DNA of 64,000 bases from Lysinibacillus fusiformis (GCA_030027265.1 JASENG010000004.1:1-64000); one strand, 5' to 3'. Shown: positions 48,347-61,234, counted from the first letter of the stretch. Made by a program: numbers and translations. Notes: generated from the sequence alone by a model not told the origin.

Positions 48347-51300
48347 ACGTACAGATATTGAAACTATTTTAGTAATCGGATCAGGTCCAATTGTCATTGG
48401 CCAAGCAGCAGAATTTGACTATGCAGGAACACAAGCTTGTCTATCTTTAAAAGAGGAAGGCTACCGAGTAATCTTAATTAACTCTAACCCTGCAACTATC
48501 ATGACAGATACTGAAATTGCGGACAAAGTTTATCTTGAACCAATTTCACTAGAATTTGTGTCACGTATTTTACGTAAGGAACGTCCAGATGCAATCCTTC
48601 CGACACTTGGAGGACAAACCGGTTTAAATATGGCCATTGAATTAAATAACTCTGGTATTTTAGATGAGCTAAACATTGAAATTTTAGGTACAAAACTAGA
48701 CGCCATCCATAAAGCGGAAGACCGTGATTTATTCCGTAATTTAATGTATGAGCTAGGAGCACCGGTACCTGAATCAGATATTATCCATAACTTGGAAGAA
48801 GCGAAGAACTTCGTTGCCAAAATTGGCTATCCAGTAATCGTACGTCCAGCCTTCACCCTTGGCGGAACTGGCGGGGGAATTTGCAACAATGACCAAGAGT
48901 TGGAAGAAATCGTGACAAGCGGTTTAAAATACAGCCCAGTAACTCAATGTTTACTTGAAAAATCGATTGCAGGCTTCAAAGAAATCGAATATGAAGTAAT
49001 GCGTGACTCCATCGATAATGCAATTGTTGTATGTAACATGGAAAACTTCGACCCAGTAGGAATCCATACAGGAGACTCTATAGTAGTGGCTCCTTCACAA
49101 ACATTGTCAGACCGTGAATATCAAATGCTGCGCAATATTTCATTAGATATTATCCGTGCCCTAAAAATTGAAGGTGGATGTAACGTACAATTAGCGCTTG
49201 ATCCTAACAGCTTCAACTATTATGTAATCGAGGTTAACCCGCGTGTATCTCGCTCATCCGCATTAGCATCTAAAGCAACGGGCTATCCGATTGCAAAGCT
49301 TGCAGCGAAAATTGCGGTAGGTTTAACTTTAGATGAAATTATCAATCCAGTAACAGGTTCAACATATGCTGATTTCGAACCGGCACTGGACTATATCGTA
49401 GCGAAAATTCCTCGCTGGCCATTTGATAAATTCGAATCTGCAAAACGTAATTTAGGGACGCAAATGAAAGCGACTGGAGAGGTAATGGCACTTGGCCGTA
49501 CTTTTGAAGAAGCGATTTTAAAAGCTGTACGTTCACTAGAAACAGGGCATGTACACATCGAGCTAAAACATGCAGAAGATAATAGTGATAACTGGATTGA
49601 AAAGCGTATCCGCAAAGCAGGGGATGAACGACTATTCTTCATCGCCGAAGCAATGCGACGCGGTGTAACGATCGAGAAAATTCATGAATGGTCAGAAATT
49701 GATCTATGGTTCTTAAATAAACTTCAAAACATTATTAAAATGGAAGCAACTTTAGCTGACAATGTAAATAATGCCGAAGTTTTACGACAAGCTAAACGTA
49801 TGGGCTTTGCCGATAAAGTAATCGCGAAGGCTTGGAATATGACTGAAATGGAAGTTTATGCATATCGTAAAGAACAAAACATCATTCCAGTATACAAAAT
49901 GGTTGATACTTGTGCAGCAGAATTTGAATCAACAACACCATACTTCTACGGCACTTATGAAGACGAAAATGAATCAATCGTAACCGAAAAACCATCTGTT
50001 ATCGTGTTAGGTTCAGGCCCGATTCGAATCGGCCAAGGGGTTGAATTTGACTATGCAACAGTTCACTCGGTTTGGGCAATTCAGGAAGCTGGCTATGAAG
50101 CAATTATTATTAACTCGAATCCTGAAACGGTTTCAACGGACTTCTCGATTTCTGACAAACTATACTTCGAACCACTTACGATTGAAGATGTGATGCACAT
50201 TGTTGATTTAGAGAAACCAATCGGGGTAGTGGTTCAATTCGGTGGCCAAACAGCTATTAATTTAGCCGACAAACTAGCAGCGAATGGCGTAAAAATCTTG
50301 GGTACAAGCCTAGAGGATATCGATCGTGCAGAAAACCGAGATAAATTCGAACAAGCTTTACGTGAATTGGACATTCCACAACCTGCTGGTGAAACGGCTG
50401 TATCAACTGAAGAAGCACTGGCAATCGGTAAAAAACTAGGCTTCCCAGTACTTGTTCGTCCATCCTATGTACTTGGCGGCCGTGCAATGGAAATCGTTTA
50501 TAACGAGCAAGAATTAGAGCATTATATGGAAAATGCTGTAGAGGCTTCTCCAGATCATCCTGTCCTGGTTGACCGCTACTTAACCGGTCAAGAAATTGAA
50601 GTGGATGCAATCAGTGATGGAGAAAATGTATTAATCCCAGGTATTATGGAACACGTTGAACGTGCAGGAGTTCACTCAGGTGACTCAATCTCTGTATACC
50701 CTCCACAAAAGCTGACAGACGAACAAAAGGCAACATTAGTAGATTATACTACTCGTCTTGCAAAAGGGTTAAACATTGTCGGCTTAATGAATATTCAGTA
50801 CGTAGTATCAAAAGGTGAAATCTTCGTAATCGAGGTAAACCCACGTTCAAGCCGTACAGTTCCGTTCTTGAGTAAAATTACAAACATTCCGATGGCAAAT
50901 ATTGCAACAAAAGCAATTCTTGGCCAATCGATTGTAGAGCAAGGGTACCCAACTGGTTTGGCAAAAGAACAAAAAGGTGTATTTGTAAAAGTACCGGTAT
51001 TCAGTTTTGCGAAGCTGCGTCGCGTTGACATTACTTTAGGACCTGAAATGAAATCGACAGGTGAAGTAATGGGGAAAGATGCTACATTTGAAAAGGCATT
51101 ATACAAAGGCTTTGTTGCAGCAGGCATGGAAATCAAAACTCACGGAACTGTGTTATTCACAGTTTCTGATAAAGATAAAGAAGAAGCGATTAAGCTGGCA
51201 AAACGCTTCAACACAGTAGGATACCGCATAATGGCGACAGAAGGTACTGCAAGAAGCTTTGCAGAAGCCGGAGTTCATGCGGATGTAGTAGGAAAAATCG

Positions 51301-51535
51301 GAGCAAAAGAAAAAACATTGCTGGAAGTAATTCAAAACGGTCAAGCACAGCTAGTTGTCAATACTTTAACAAAAGGTAAACAGCCTGCTCGTGATGGGTT
51401 CAGAATCCGCCGTGAATCAGTAGAAAATGGTGTGCCATGCTTAACATCATTAGATACAGCAGAAGCAATGCTGGAAGTAATCGAGTCAATGACATTTACA
51501 GCAGAGGAAATGCCAAAAGCGGAGGTAGTTCATTA

Positions 51536-51536
<1 letters not shown>
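48339..51536 (+). CDS. carB: Carbamoyl-phosphate synthase, large subunit
   Basis: Makes carbamoyl phosphate from bicarbonate, ammonia and two ATP. 1065 aa with two homologous ATP-grasp halves; first half starts [20 protein letters not shown], second half [20 protein letters not shown] (about residue 555). Each has a GGQT and an EVNPRxSRS motif. The C-terminal MGS-like allosteric domain (about 930-1065, [18 protein letters not shown]) binds effectors. B. subtilis pyrAB. Its TAA overlaps the pyrK ATG. Confidence 0.98.
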
Positions 51537-53217
<1,681 letters not shown>

Positions 53218-53925
53218 ATGAACACGAAACCAATCGTTGCACTAGATTTTCCTAGTGAAAAAGAAGTATTCCAATTTTTGAATCATTTTAATGAATCGAT
53301 TTTTGTAAAAATTGGAATGGAGTTATATTTACAAGAGGGTCCAAGTATTGTTCAAAAAGTAAAGGAACAAGGCCATGATATTTTCTTAGATTTAAAGCTT
53401 CATGATATTCCGAATACTGTAAAGTCTGCCATGAAGGGATTGGCACGCTTAGGTGTAGACTTAGTCAATGTTCATGCAGCTGGCGGAATGGACATGATGC
53501 GCGGAGCCCTTGAAGGATTGGAAGCGGGAACACCAGCAGGCAAGGAAAGAGCAAAACTAATTGCAGTTACACAGCTGACTTCTACGACAGAAGAGCAAAT
53601 GCAGCAGGAACAAAAGATTAATTTTTCTTTATTGGATTCTGTATTGCACTATGCACGTATTACGAAGGAAGCCGGATTGGATGGGGTTGTTTGTTCAGTC
53701 CATGAAGCTGGTCAAATCGGCGAAACCTGCGGGCAAGAATTTCTACGGGTAACACCTGGTATCCGTTTACCGGGTGGGGAAACACATGACCAAAAACGAA
53801 TTGCAACACCAAACGGAGCCCGCCTCGGCGGATCTTCATTAATCGTTGTAGGCCGTGCCATTACTGGTGCTCAGGATCCAGTAGAAGCATATAAAAAAGT
53901 TTGCGCATTATGGGAGGAAATCTAA
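53218..53925 (+). CDS. pyrF: Orotidine 5'-phosphate decarboxylase
   Basis: Decarboxylates OMP to UMP. 235 aa; the catalytic Lys-Asp network in DIFLDLKLHDIPNTV (about 58-72), VNVHAAGG and the phosphate-binding VTPGIRLPGGE and LIVVGRAITGA. The ATG follows the pyrD stop directly, with GGAAGGAG upstream inside pyrD. Confidence 0.97.
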   Translation: MNTKPIVALDFPSEKEVFQFLNHFNESIFVKIGMELYLQEGPSIVQKVKEQGHDIFLDLKLHDIPNTVKSAMKGLARLGVDLVNVHAAGGMDMMRGALEGLEAGTPAGKERAKLIAVTQLTSTTEEQMQQEQKINFSLLDSVLHYARITKEAGLDGVVCSVHEAGQIGETCGQEFLRVTPGIRLPGGETHDQKRIATPNGARLGGSSLIVVGRAITGAQDPVEAYKKVCALWEEI

Positions 53926-54558
53926 ATGTCAGTACAAAAAGAAATCGCACATGGAATGTTAAAAGTAGGAGCAGTAGAATTAAACCCCACTGATTTATTT
54001 ACTTGGGCTTCAGGTATTAAGTCTCCAATTTACTGCGATACACGTTTAACAATTTCCGACGTAACAGTTCGTAAACAAATTGCTCAAGGGCTTGCGCAAA
54101 ATATTAACGAATATTTCCCAGAAACACAAATTGTAGCAGGTACTGCAACGGCTGGGATTCCCCATGCTGCATGGGTATCAGATGTATTGGAATGCCCAAT
54201 GGTTTATGTTCGCTCAAAAGCAAAAGAACACGGTCGTGGCAACCAAATTGAAGGGAAAATTGCACCAGGCCAAAAAGTCGTAGTAGTAGAGGACATCATT
54301 TCAACAGGAGGTTCATCTATTACAGCAGTAGAAGCATTACGTGCTGCCGGCTGTGAAGTAGCAGGTGTCGTATGCGTTTATACATATAACTTGCCGCGTG
54401 CCGAACAAGCCTTTGAAGAAGCAGGAGTGAAATACGTATCATTAACAAACTTTGACTACCTAGTAGAAGCAGCCACTGAAACCGGCGCAATCAAAGAAGA
54501 AGATATCCCGTTCTTGAAAGAGTGGCACGCGAATCTTAAGGCAGGGAAGTTATCGTAA
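53926..54558 (+). CDS. pyrE: Orotate phosphoribosyltransferase
   Basis: Converts orotate and PRPP to OMP. 210 aa; PRPP motif KVVVVEDIISTGGSSITAVE, FTWASGIKSPIYCD at the N-terminus and VRSKAKEHGRGNQIEG in the flexible loop. Starts directly after pyrF and closes the pyr operon. No hairpin with a T run is seen right after it. Confidence 0.97.
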   Translation: MSVQKEIAHGMLKVGAVELNPTDLFTWASGIKSPIYCDTRLTISDVTVRKQIAQGLAQNINEYFPETQIVAGTATAGIPHAAWVSDVLECPMVYVRSKAKEHGRGNQIEGKIAPGQKVVVVEDIISTGGSSITAVEALRAAGCEVAGVVCVYTYNLPRAEQAFEEAGVKYVSLTNFDYLVEAATETGAIKEEDIPFLKEWHANLKAGKLS

Positions 54559-55374
54559 ATTTAAAGATCTACTTTAGGTGTTAGGCAACCTTTATCATAA
54601 AAGGGAGCTGCGCCGAAAGCTTGCGACAGGCGCACCGCGAAACTTAAAGCGGGAGAGCTAAGTTAATAAAATTAATTGTTAAAAGTGTTGAGACAGCAGA
54701 TTTTGACCATAACTGTGCCGAAAGCAGGCTATTTTATATCGGCTAGAATCCAAATTCATTTTTGGCTGACCACGCCAGTATATAACGGGAACAATTCCGG
54801 TTATTTAGAAAATAAGTAAAAAAATACCTTAAATAGAAGGAGAAATTCCGCCTATCCACACGAAAAACGTGAAAATAGGGAGTTTTTCTTCGAATAGCCG
54901 GAAAGCTTGCCTTTATTTACTTTGAAACAAGCTTCATTCTGGACATAAAGGAAAAATTTCCGGTTATTTTATATTGAGAAGAATCCAAATTCATTTTTGG
55001 CTGACCTTGCCAGTATATAACGGGAACAATTCCTGTTATTTAGAAAATAAGTAAAAAAATACCTTAAATAGAAGGGGAAATTCCGCCTATCCACACGAAA
55101 AACGTGAAAATAGGGAGTTTTTCTTCGAATAGCCGGAAAGCTTGCCTTTATTTACTTTGAAACAAGCTTCATTCTGGACATAAAGGGAAAATTTCCGGTT
55201 ATTTTATATCGAGAAGAATCCAAATTCATTTTTGGCTGACCTCGCCAGTATATAACGGGAACAATTCCGGTTATTTAGAATTTTTCCTCTGAAACAAGCT
55301 CTATTCCAAAACAACGGAGAAATCTCTGCTTAATAATTTTCTTCCATTCAAACTATTTTTTAACAGATTCAGTT
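54559..55374. repeat. 235-bp direct repeats (2.3 copies) after pyrE
   Basis: Unit 1 54731-54965, unit 2 54966-55200, unit 3 from 55201; the units begin ATTTTATAT and are exactly 235 bp apart. Units 1 and 2 are nearly identical by eye. Unit 3 matches to about 55280, then lacks the middle and resumes as a diverged tail (CTGAAACAAGCTCTATTCC). Each full unit holds three related pieces, GGGAACAATTCC, GGAGAAATTCC and GGAAAAATTTCC, each followed by CGG/CGC and TTAT/CTAT, plus a CACGAAAAACGTG hairpin. No open frame. The 170 bp before unit 1 holds only a TGCGCC/GGCGCA inverted repeat (54609-54634). Confidence 0.85.
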
Positions 55375-55425
55375 AACAAAAAAACAAGGGGGAGAAAAAC
55401 GAATCATCGTTTTCTCCCCTTGTTT
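55374..55425 (-). terminator. Terminator of the subtilase gene
   Basis: On the minus strand, CAAGGGGAGAAAACG, a short loop, then its near-complement and a run of seven T. About 18-bp stem with small bulges, right after the stop at 55447. Confidence 0.88.
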
Positions 55426-55446
55426 CATGCTAGTCCCTATCTTAAA

Positions 55447-58400
55447 TTATTTGCCATTCCCTTTTCCTTTGCCATTCCCGTTCCCTTTACCCGGTTTTTC
55501 ATTAGAACTGCCAGTCTTCTTAATCTGGATCGTTTGAGTTGTAATGTTGCCGGCTAAATCCTCTGCTTCAATTACAAATTCATTTGTGCCGTTAGCTAAT
55601 TCAAGCTCTAAATCAATTTGTTGTGCGAAGCCGTTCATTGCATAAGGTTCAGAAAGCTCATGATAGAATCTTTCGTCCCCGTTTACTGTTAAACGCAGTT
55701 CATCAAAATTATCTTTCAATGTAACGGAAACAGTTGTCACACTCTCTTTCGTATTTTTTGGATACTTTCCAACCTTGATAGTAGGAGCTTGAGTATCTAC
55801 GAAAATTTTGCGGGCAATCTGCATTTCATTGTTAAACTCATCAATGGCTTTTACACGAATATCTTGAACACCATCTTTTAGATTTAAAGTATGAGAGAAG
55901 TTTACCCCATCAAAGGCAGCCTCTTCATCGTTTACTGTTACTGATGTGATGCTGGAATCGTCTTCAATTGTTCCAAATACATCCACTTCGTTTGTATTAT
56001 ATACATCGAAAAAGGCTGGTGCTTCGATATAAATAACAGGCGGTGTTGTTTCATGTTCGCTGCCTGCTTGGAAATCATAAGTTGACGCATTGCTTGCAGC
56101 GTCTACCACTTGAACAGAAATCGTATCTTTATTGGTTACTTCTTCTTGAATGGCAAATGAATTAATGGATGTCGGTAAAGATTCTGATACAGCTTCACCA
56201 TTAATTAGAACTTGCCAGTATGCAACACCTGTGCCGGCCTCATCAACGAAGTTAGCGACAGAAATAGTTTTTGTTTCGTTATCAAAGTTTACTTCAGCAG
56301 TTGGTGCGGCTGTATCCACTTTCACCGGGAAATCGATTGATTGCCATTCGGCACCCTCATAATCGATTACACCGCTTAAACGAATCTTGTAGTCTCCATC
56401 AGCGGCTATTTTATTGTTGATTTTCCCATCCCAGCCATAATTTAAATTATATGTGTAAGGTAGAGTAGTAGCTGAAGATGTATAATGCTTAGTTAGCTCG
56501 TTTGCTGTACGAACTGTACGTACAACCTTGCCTTTGCTGTCCACTACCTCCACTTTAAATTGTTTCGCATTACGGAATAGTGAGAACACTGGAATTGCTT
56601 TATCTCGAACGCCATCGCCATTAGGAGAGAAACCGAAACGAGCTGGGTCAAAATTTCCGCCGCCATCGATAAACATACCTTGTTCATCTGCTAAAGCAGT
56701 ATAGCCCCAGTAAGTTAACTCATCCCATGCAAAGTAATCGAAAATGCGGGCATCATCCCATCCGCCATCAAATCCGAAGAATGGAACGGACAATGGAACA
56801 TTCCCTGTAATTTCTTCATTTGCATCTGTTAGAGTGACAAATCCATCTACAAAGAATCCGTTTTTATAGATCGCACGAATGTCAGCCGGAATATCAGATA
56901 CATCTGCAGAAACTGTAATTGTTGCTGTTCCATTTGCAGGAATTGTAATAGTTTCAGGAACATTTATATCAGCTTCATCGTCAGTTAATACATATGAACC
57001 ATAAGTGTTTGGTGCTGTAACGTATAGACCGTCTCCAGCATTAACTGGATAATCAATTTGCAATTGAGTATTTACATTGTACGTTGCTTCATCATCTGAA
57101 TAGTTTTTCGCTTCTAAAGTGAAGGTGAATTGGTCGTTTTGAATTTCCTTTAATGCAACCGTTCCTTCATTTGTTTTGCTATCTGCAACAACTACATCTG
57201 TGGATAGGGCATTTGCAATCTGCATTAAGCCTGCACCTTGGCGGCGAGGCGAAACAAATTCACCTTCATATAATTCGATTGGAGTTGCCGTGTTCATTAA
57301 TAGATTTTTTGCAAGTTGAACTCGGTCATAACCAGTTAGATTGAATTTAGAGTCAACACGTTCCAGCACCAGGGCACTACCACCTGCAACATGTGGAGAA
57401 GCCATAGAAGTACCGCTCATTAAACCATATTTATCATCGTTTAAAGTAGAGAAAATATTGCCGCCCGGTGCAGTAATTTCAGGTTTGAAATCTAGATTCG
57501 GCGTTGGCCCCCAAGAAGTAAAGCTGCTCATTTGACCCGCAGTCGGATTTTGAACTTCCATAAAATCGCCTTCGAAGGAAACGGTCACCTTTTGACCATT
57601 ATCAAGCGCGGTTTTCATTGCGATTCCATCTGTTTGTAAAGTTGACATAAATGGAATTGTAATGGCTGGATCTGAGGCCATATTAATCGTACCATCAGCA
57701 TTATTGTAAATAATTGCAGCTATAGCACCAGCATTTTGTGCGTTTAATCCTTTTTCGATAAAAGTATTTTCACCGCGTGAAATAAGCGCAACTTTTCCTG
57801 TAAAATCTTTGCCTTCAAAGTCGGCTGCAGTACCTAATCCGGCATCCATTATTTCTATCTGCCCAGGTAAAACAGCTTGAGGATCTGCTTCATTTGCCAA
57901 TAAATAGATTGCACTTCCTGCATTTTCGCCATCAAATTGATAGTTGAAGCTGTATGCAGTAATCATGCTATTTTCGAAGGATGCAACACTAAGTGAGTCG
58001 TTCGAAATACCAGGTGATCCAGTTAAACCATAATCTTGATTTTCAGCATATGGATAAAAAATGCCTGAACCATACATATCAGAATTTCCTGAAGAAATCG
58101 CAACCATAATACCGTTTTCAGTTGCACGCGTAACAGCCTGCTGTTCAGGGCTGCTTTCATCCACATAACCAGCTGGCGAGCCTAAAGACATGTTCAGTAC
58201 ATCTGCATTTAGTTTAATCGCGTCATCAATTGCTTTAATATAAATATCTCCATAAGTAGAGGAGAATAATGGATCATTGCCGAACACTTTAAGCGCTAAA
58301 AGCTGTGCTTCTGGTGCAACCCCTTTAATGCCATTGTTTTCTTCATCGCCGTTCGCAGCAACAGTACCGCCAACATGCATACCGTGCATAGAGGCTTCTG

Positions 58401-59172
58401 GACCTAAATCTAAAATCTCGTGATTTCCATCCATATAGTTATAGCCAAAAGGAACCTTGGCAGTATAGAATTGGCCATTCTCGATGGACCCATCTGCTAA
58501 TAGTGCGTCAACTTCGCTTTTTGTTAACTCAGCTGTACTATTATCAGTCAAGATCATATCCTTGTGGCTAGGATCGATACCAGTATCAATAATGCCGACA
58601 ACCATACCTTCACCTTTGTAGCCATAATCATTCCAAGCTTGCTGGGCTTGTACCAATTCTTTTGAGTACACCATATCTGGCGTATACTCGGGTCTTTCGT
58701 ATTCTGTCGCTTCATAGACAGCTTTAACACCATAAGTGGAAGCAATCTTTTCGACAACTTTTGCTTCTACCTCGGCAGAAAATCCGTTAAATACAACCGT
58801 GAAGTTTTTAAGATATTTCATAGAAGGGACAGCTGCTTTTAAATTGGACTTTACATTTTTTTGTTCATTCACAACAGTCGCTTCTAATGATTTTTTTTCA
58901 GAAGCTTTTAATTCCTTGTAAAGAAGCCCTTTTTTTGTCGCTTTTTGAATAACCGGTTCACCCTCGAGCTCGATTACGATTCGAACTTTCTCATCGGGAT
59001 TTTTTGGATTCAGCAAAGATTGAGAAATGTTAACTTCTGTTTTTTCTTGTTGAATGGTAGGTAGATTTTTTAAGCTTTTTGCACTAGCACTTGCGGTACT
59101 AATGTTAAAGATTGCGGAACTAAATGACAAAATAAAAATAATTGCCACTAGTAAGGTCTTCCTCAGTTTCAT
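55447..59172 (-). CDS. Large secreted S8 subtilisin-like serine protease (lactocepin/Vpr type)
   Basis: A 1241-aa exported protease. Signal peptide (about 1-30, ending ASASA), an inhibitor-like propeptide region (about 60-165), then the S8 domain with Asp196 (IIDTGID), His263 (MHGMHVGGTV) and Ser589 (GTSMASPHVAGG), interrupted by a PA domain (about 415-540, VALISRGENTFIEKG). It is followed by an Fn3-like DUF1034 domain (about 655-790), a FlgD/Ig-like segment with SPNGDGVRD, and three Ig-like repeats with DTxAPT motifs. The tail is GKGNGNGKGKGNGK, low complexity and basic, possibly wall-binding. AGGGGGAAACTGA precedes the ATG. It lies in an accessory gap between pyrE and rqcH. Confidence 0.92.
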   Translation of the reverse strand: MKLRKTLLVAIIFILSFSSAIFNISTASASAKSLKNLPTIQQEKTEVNISQSLLNPKNPDEKVRIVIELEGEPVIQKATKKGLLYKELKASEKKSLEATVVNEQKNVKSNLKAAVPSMKYLKNFTVVFNGFSAEVEAKVVEKIASTYGVKAVYEATEYERPEYTPDMVYSKELVQAQQAWNDYGYKGEGMVVGIIDTGIDPSHKDMILTDNSTAELTKSEVDALLADGSIENGQFYTAKVPFGYNYMDGNHEILDLGPEASMHGMHVGGTVAANGDEENNGIKGVAPEAQLLALKVFGNDPLFSSTYGDIYIKAIDDAIKLNADVLNMSLGSPAGYVDESSPEQQAVTRATENGIMVAISSGNSDMYGSGIFYPYAENQDYGLTGSPGISNDSLSVASFENSMITAYSFNYQFDGENAGSAIYLLANEADPQAVLPGQIEIMDAGLGTAADFEGKDFTGKVALISRGENTFIEKGLNAQNAGAIAAIIYNNADGTINMASDPAITIPFMSTLQTDGIAMKTALDNGQKVTVSFEGDFMEVQNPTAGQMSSFTSWGPTPNLDFKPEITAPGGNIFSTLNDDKYGLMSGTSMASPHVAGGSALVLERVDSKFNLTGYDRVQLAKNLLMNTATPIELYEGEFVSPRRQGAGLMQIANALSTDVVVADSKTNEGTVALKEIQNDQFTFTLEAKNYSDDEATYNVNTQLQIDYPVNAGDGLYVTAPNTYGSYVLTDDEADINVPETITIPANGTATITVSADVSDIPADIRAIYKNGFFVDGFVTLTDANEEITGNVPLSVPFFGFDGGWDDARIFDYFAWDELTYWGYTALADEQGMFIDGGGNFDPARFGFSPNGDGVRDKAIPVFSLFRNAKQFKVEVVDSKGKVVRTVRTANELTKHYTSSATTLPYTYNLNYGWDGKINNKIAADGDYKIRLSGVIDYEGAEWQSIDFPVKVDTAAPTAEVNFDNETKTISVANFVDEAGTGVAYWQVLINGEAVSESLPTSINSFAIQEEVTNKDTISVQVVDAASNASTYDFQAGSEHETTPPVIYIEAPAFFDVYNTNEVDVFGTIEDDSSITSVTVNDEEAAFDGVNFSHTLNLKDGVQDIRVKAIDEFNNEMQIARKIFVDTQAPTIKVGKYPKNTKESVTTVSVTLKDNFDELRLTVNGDERFYHELSEPYAMNGFAQQIDLELELANGTNEFVIEAEDLAGNITTQTIQIKKTGSSNEKPGKGNGNGKGKGNGK

Positions 59173-59551
59173 TCAGTTTCCCCCTGTTTCATATGAAAAT
59201 AGTTATAGAAAAAACTAAATTTAAATCTATTAGCTTTCAATAGTTTTAAGATAGTTAAATCCATTGTTCTTTTATTAGATAAATAGACGAAATATTCCTT
59301 TAATTGAATTGTTTTTGATTCAAAAGAATGATATTTTCATATACTTTATAAATCGGAATTCTCATAAAAAAATGGAAAAATTCCAAATTCGGGAAAAAAT
59401 GTCGAAGGACTGTATATATTTGCTCAATAGATTTATAAAAGTTAGTGCAAAGGGTGTGTGTGGAAGTGGGATAATATATCTGATGGAATGAGAAATAAAA
59501 AAGATCTAAGAAGCTGTCCTCTTCTTAGATCTGAATATAATTATATCAATA
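59173..59551. other. Subtilase-rqcH intergenic region
   Basis: About 380 bp, very AT-rich, upstream of the subtilase. Apart from the rqcH terminator no gene or clear promoter is seen. Confidence 0.55.
59494..59532 (-). terminator. Terminator of rqcH
   Basis: Perfect 12-bp stem AGATCTAAGAAG / CTTCTTAGATCT, 7-nt loop; on the minus strand a T run follows (TTTTTTATTTC). Confidence 0.9.
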
Positions 59552-61234
59552 TTATTTTTTTAATTTCATAACGAGCTCTTCATCTGGAGTAACGTAGAGC
59601 GTTTTTTGTTCAAAGTAAATCACGAAACCTGGTTTTGCACCATTCGGCTTTTTCACTTGTCGAATCTCTGTGTAGTCGACAGGCACCGACGAAGACTCTC
59701 TTGCTTTGCTGAAATATGCGCTTAAAGTAGCCGCCTCAGCCAGTGTTTCCTCATCGGGCTCGTTAGAATGGATAACGACATGGGAGCCGGGAATATCCTT
59801 TGTATGCAGCCAAATATCTGTTTTTCTAGCAATTTTAAAGGTTAAATAATCGTTTTGCTTATTATTTTTTCCGACGGATATAGGGATTCCAGTAGATGAA
59901 ACAAAAGACTCCGGAGAAGGTTTTGTCGGCTTTTTCTTCTTTTTGCTTGCCCGCATTCGAAGATAGCCTTGCTCGGCTAGTTCTTCACGAATTTCTTCAA
60001 TATCAGCAGGTGATGCCTGGTTTACTTGGGCCATCAACATTTCGAAATATTGAATTTCATTTTCTGTTTTTTCTATTTGGTCTTTTACCATTACAAGCGC
60101 ATTTTTCGCTTTATTATATCTGCTATAGTAGCTTTGGGCATTTTCGACAGGCGTTTTTCGTTCGCTGATAGGAATCGTAATTTGTTCGCCACTTTCGCTA
60201 TAGTAATTTGTAACGGTAACTTCCTTCATGCCTTTTTCGAATAAGTACAAATTGGCCATTAATAATTCGCCATAGAGCTGGAATTTATCTAGTTTAGAAG
60301 CCTGCTCCAAGTCTTTGTTCAACTTTTTGATTTTGAGTTTTAATTTATTTAGCTCATTTTGAAGCCAACGCTCCAAGTCTCCTGCCTGCTGTTTTACACG
60401 ATCTCGTTCTGCACGTGCAAAGAATGTCCGGTCTAATAAGATACTTAATGTCTCATATTTTGTTTCTGCACCTTCCAAATGGGATAATTTAGTAGGAGAG
60501 AAATAAATTTTTCGATCCGCTTCCAGATAGGTTGGACTTGCACCTTTCACAATTTCATCAATAAAGGAGCGGAAGGACTGGACCTTCTCATTGCCCTCCA
60601 GCCTAAATAATAACTCATTGGCATGGGTTGGTGAAAAGCCTTTAAAATGCTCCACGATATCTTTTGCTAAAACTTCTCCTGTGAAAAAGCGTTTTATTTC
60701 CTCATCACTTACAAGCAGAGGGTTTACTTTGTTCTGCTCAGGCGGAGTGATATAAAGCTGGCCAGGCAATACTGTACGATAGCTATTGATTGATGGGGGC
60801 AAATGCTTTAAGCTATCGATAATTTTATTATTCGCTTGATCAATTAACACAATATTGCTATGTCTTCCCATTATTTCGATTGTCAGTTTACGAAAAACTT
60901 GGTCCCCGATTTCATTTTTACTTTCTATATTTAATGTAATTATTCGTTCAAAAGGATCTGTTTCAATCTTATGAATAAAGCCGCCTTCGATGTGTTTGCG
61001 AAGGAGCATACAAAACATAGGTGGTTCAGAAGGATTGTCAATTGAATGGTGAGTTAAATGTACTCGAGCATATGATGGGTGAATTGAGCTTAATAATTTA
61101 TAGTTCTCACCATTTGCGCGAATATGTATGACGATTTCAAGTGAATTTGGTTGGTGTATTTTTGTTATGCGGCCAGTTTCTATTTTTTTTAATTCATTTG
61201 TCATTGCAAATGTAAATAATCCATCAAAAGCCAT
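59552..61234 (-). CDS. rqcH: RqcH (FbpA/Rqc2/NEMF family) quality control factor
   Basis: Binds 50S subunits with stalled nascent chains and recruits tRNA-Ala to add C-terminal alanine tails. 560 aa: NFACT-N (MAFDGLFTFAMTNELKK start; DPFERI at about 93-98, near the usual DR motif, here Glu-Arg), helix-hairpin-helix region (about 180-210), two long coiled coils (about 290-330 and 375-415) and the C-terminal NFACT-R domain (DIWLHTKDIPGSHVVI). Older annotation calls it a fibronectin-binding protein. Lies divergent from yloC as in B. subtilis. Confidence 0.95.
   Translation of the reverse strand: MAFDGLFTFAMTNELKKIETGRITKIHQPNSLEIVIHIRANGENYKLLSSIHPSYARVHLTHHSIDNPSEPPMFCMLLRKHIEGGFIHKIETDPFERIITLNIESKNEIGDQVFRKLTIEIMGRHSNIVLIDQANNKIIDSLKHLPPSINSYRTVLPGQLYITPPEQNKVNPLLVSDEEIKRFFTGEVLAKDIVEHFKGFSPTHANELLFRLEGNEKVQSFRSFIDEIVKGASPTYLEADRKIYFSPTKLSHLEGAETKYETLSILLDRTFFARAERDRVKQQAGDLERWLQNELNKLKLKIKKLNKDLEQASKLDKFQLYGELLMANLYLFEKGMKEVTVTNYYSESGEQITIPISERKTPVENAQSYYSRYNKAKNALVMVKDQIEKTENEIQYFEMLMAQVNQASPADIEEIREELAEQGYLRMRASKKKKKPTKPSPESFVSSTGIPISVGKNNKQNDYLTFKIARKTDIWLHTKDIPGSHVVIHSNEPDEETLAEAATLSAYFSKARESSSVPVDYTEIRQVKKPNGAKPGFVIYFEQKTLYVTPDEELVMKLKK

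Noticed and set aside
54731-55340. Insertion sequence
   Set aside because: No transposase frame and no terminal inverted repeats; units are directly repeated and end to end.
59309-59491. Small gene upstream of the subtilase
   Set aside because: AT-rich, no ribosome site, no recognisable family, overlaps the likely subtilase promoter region.
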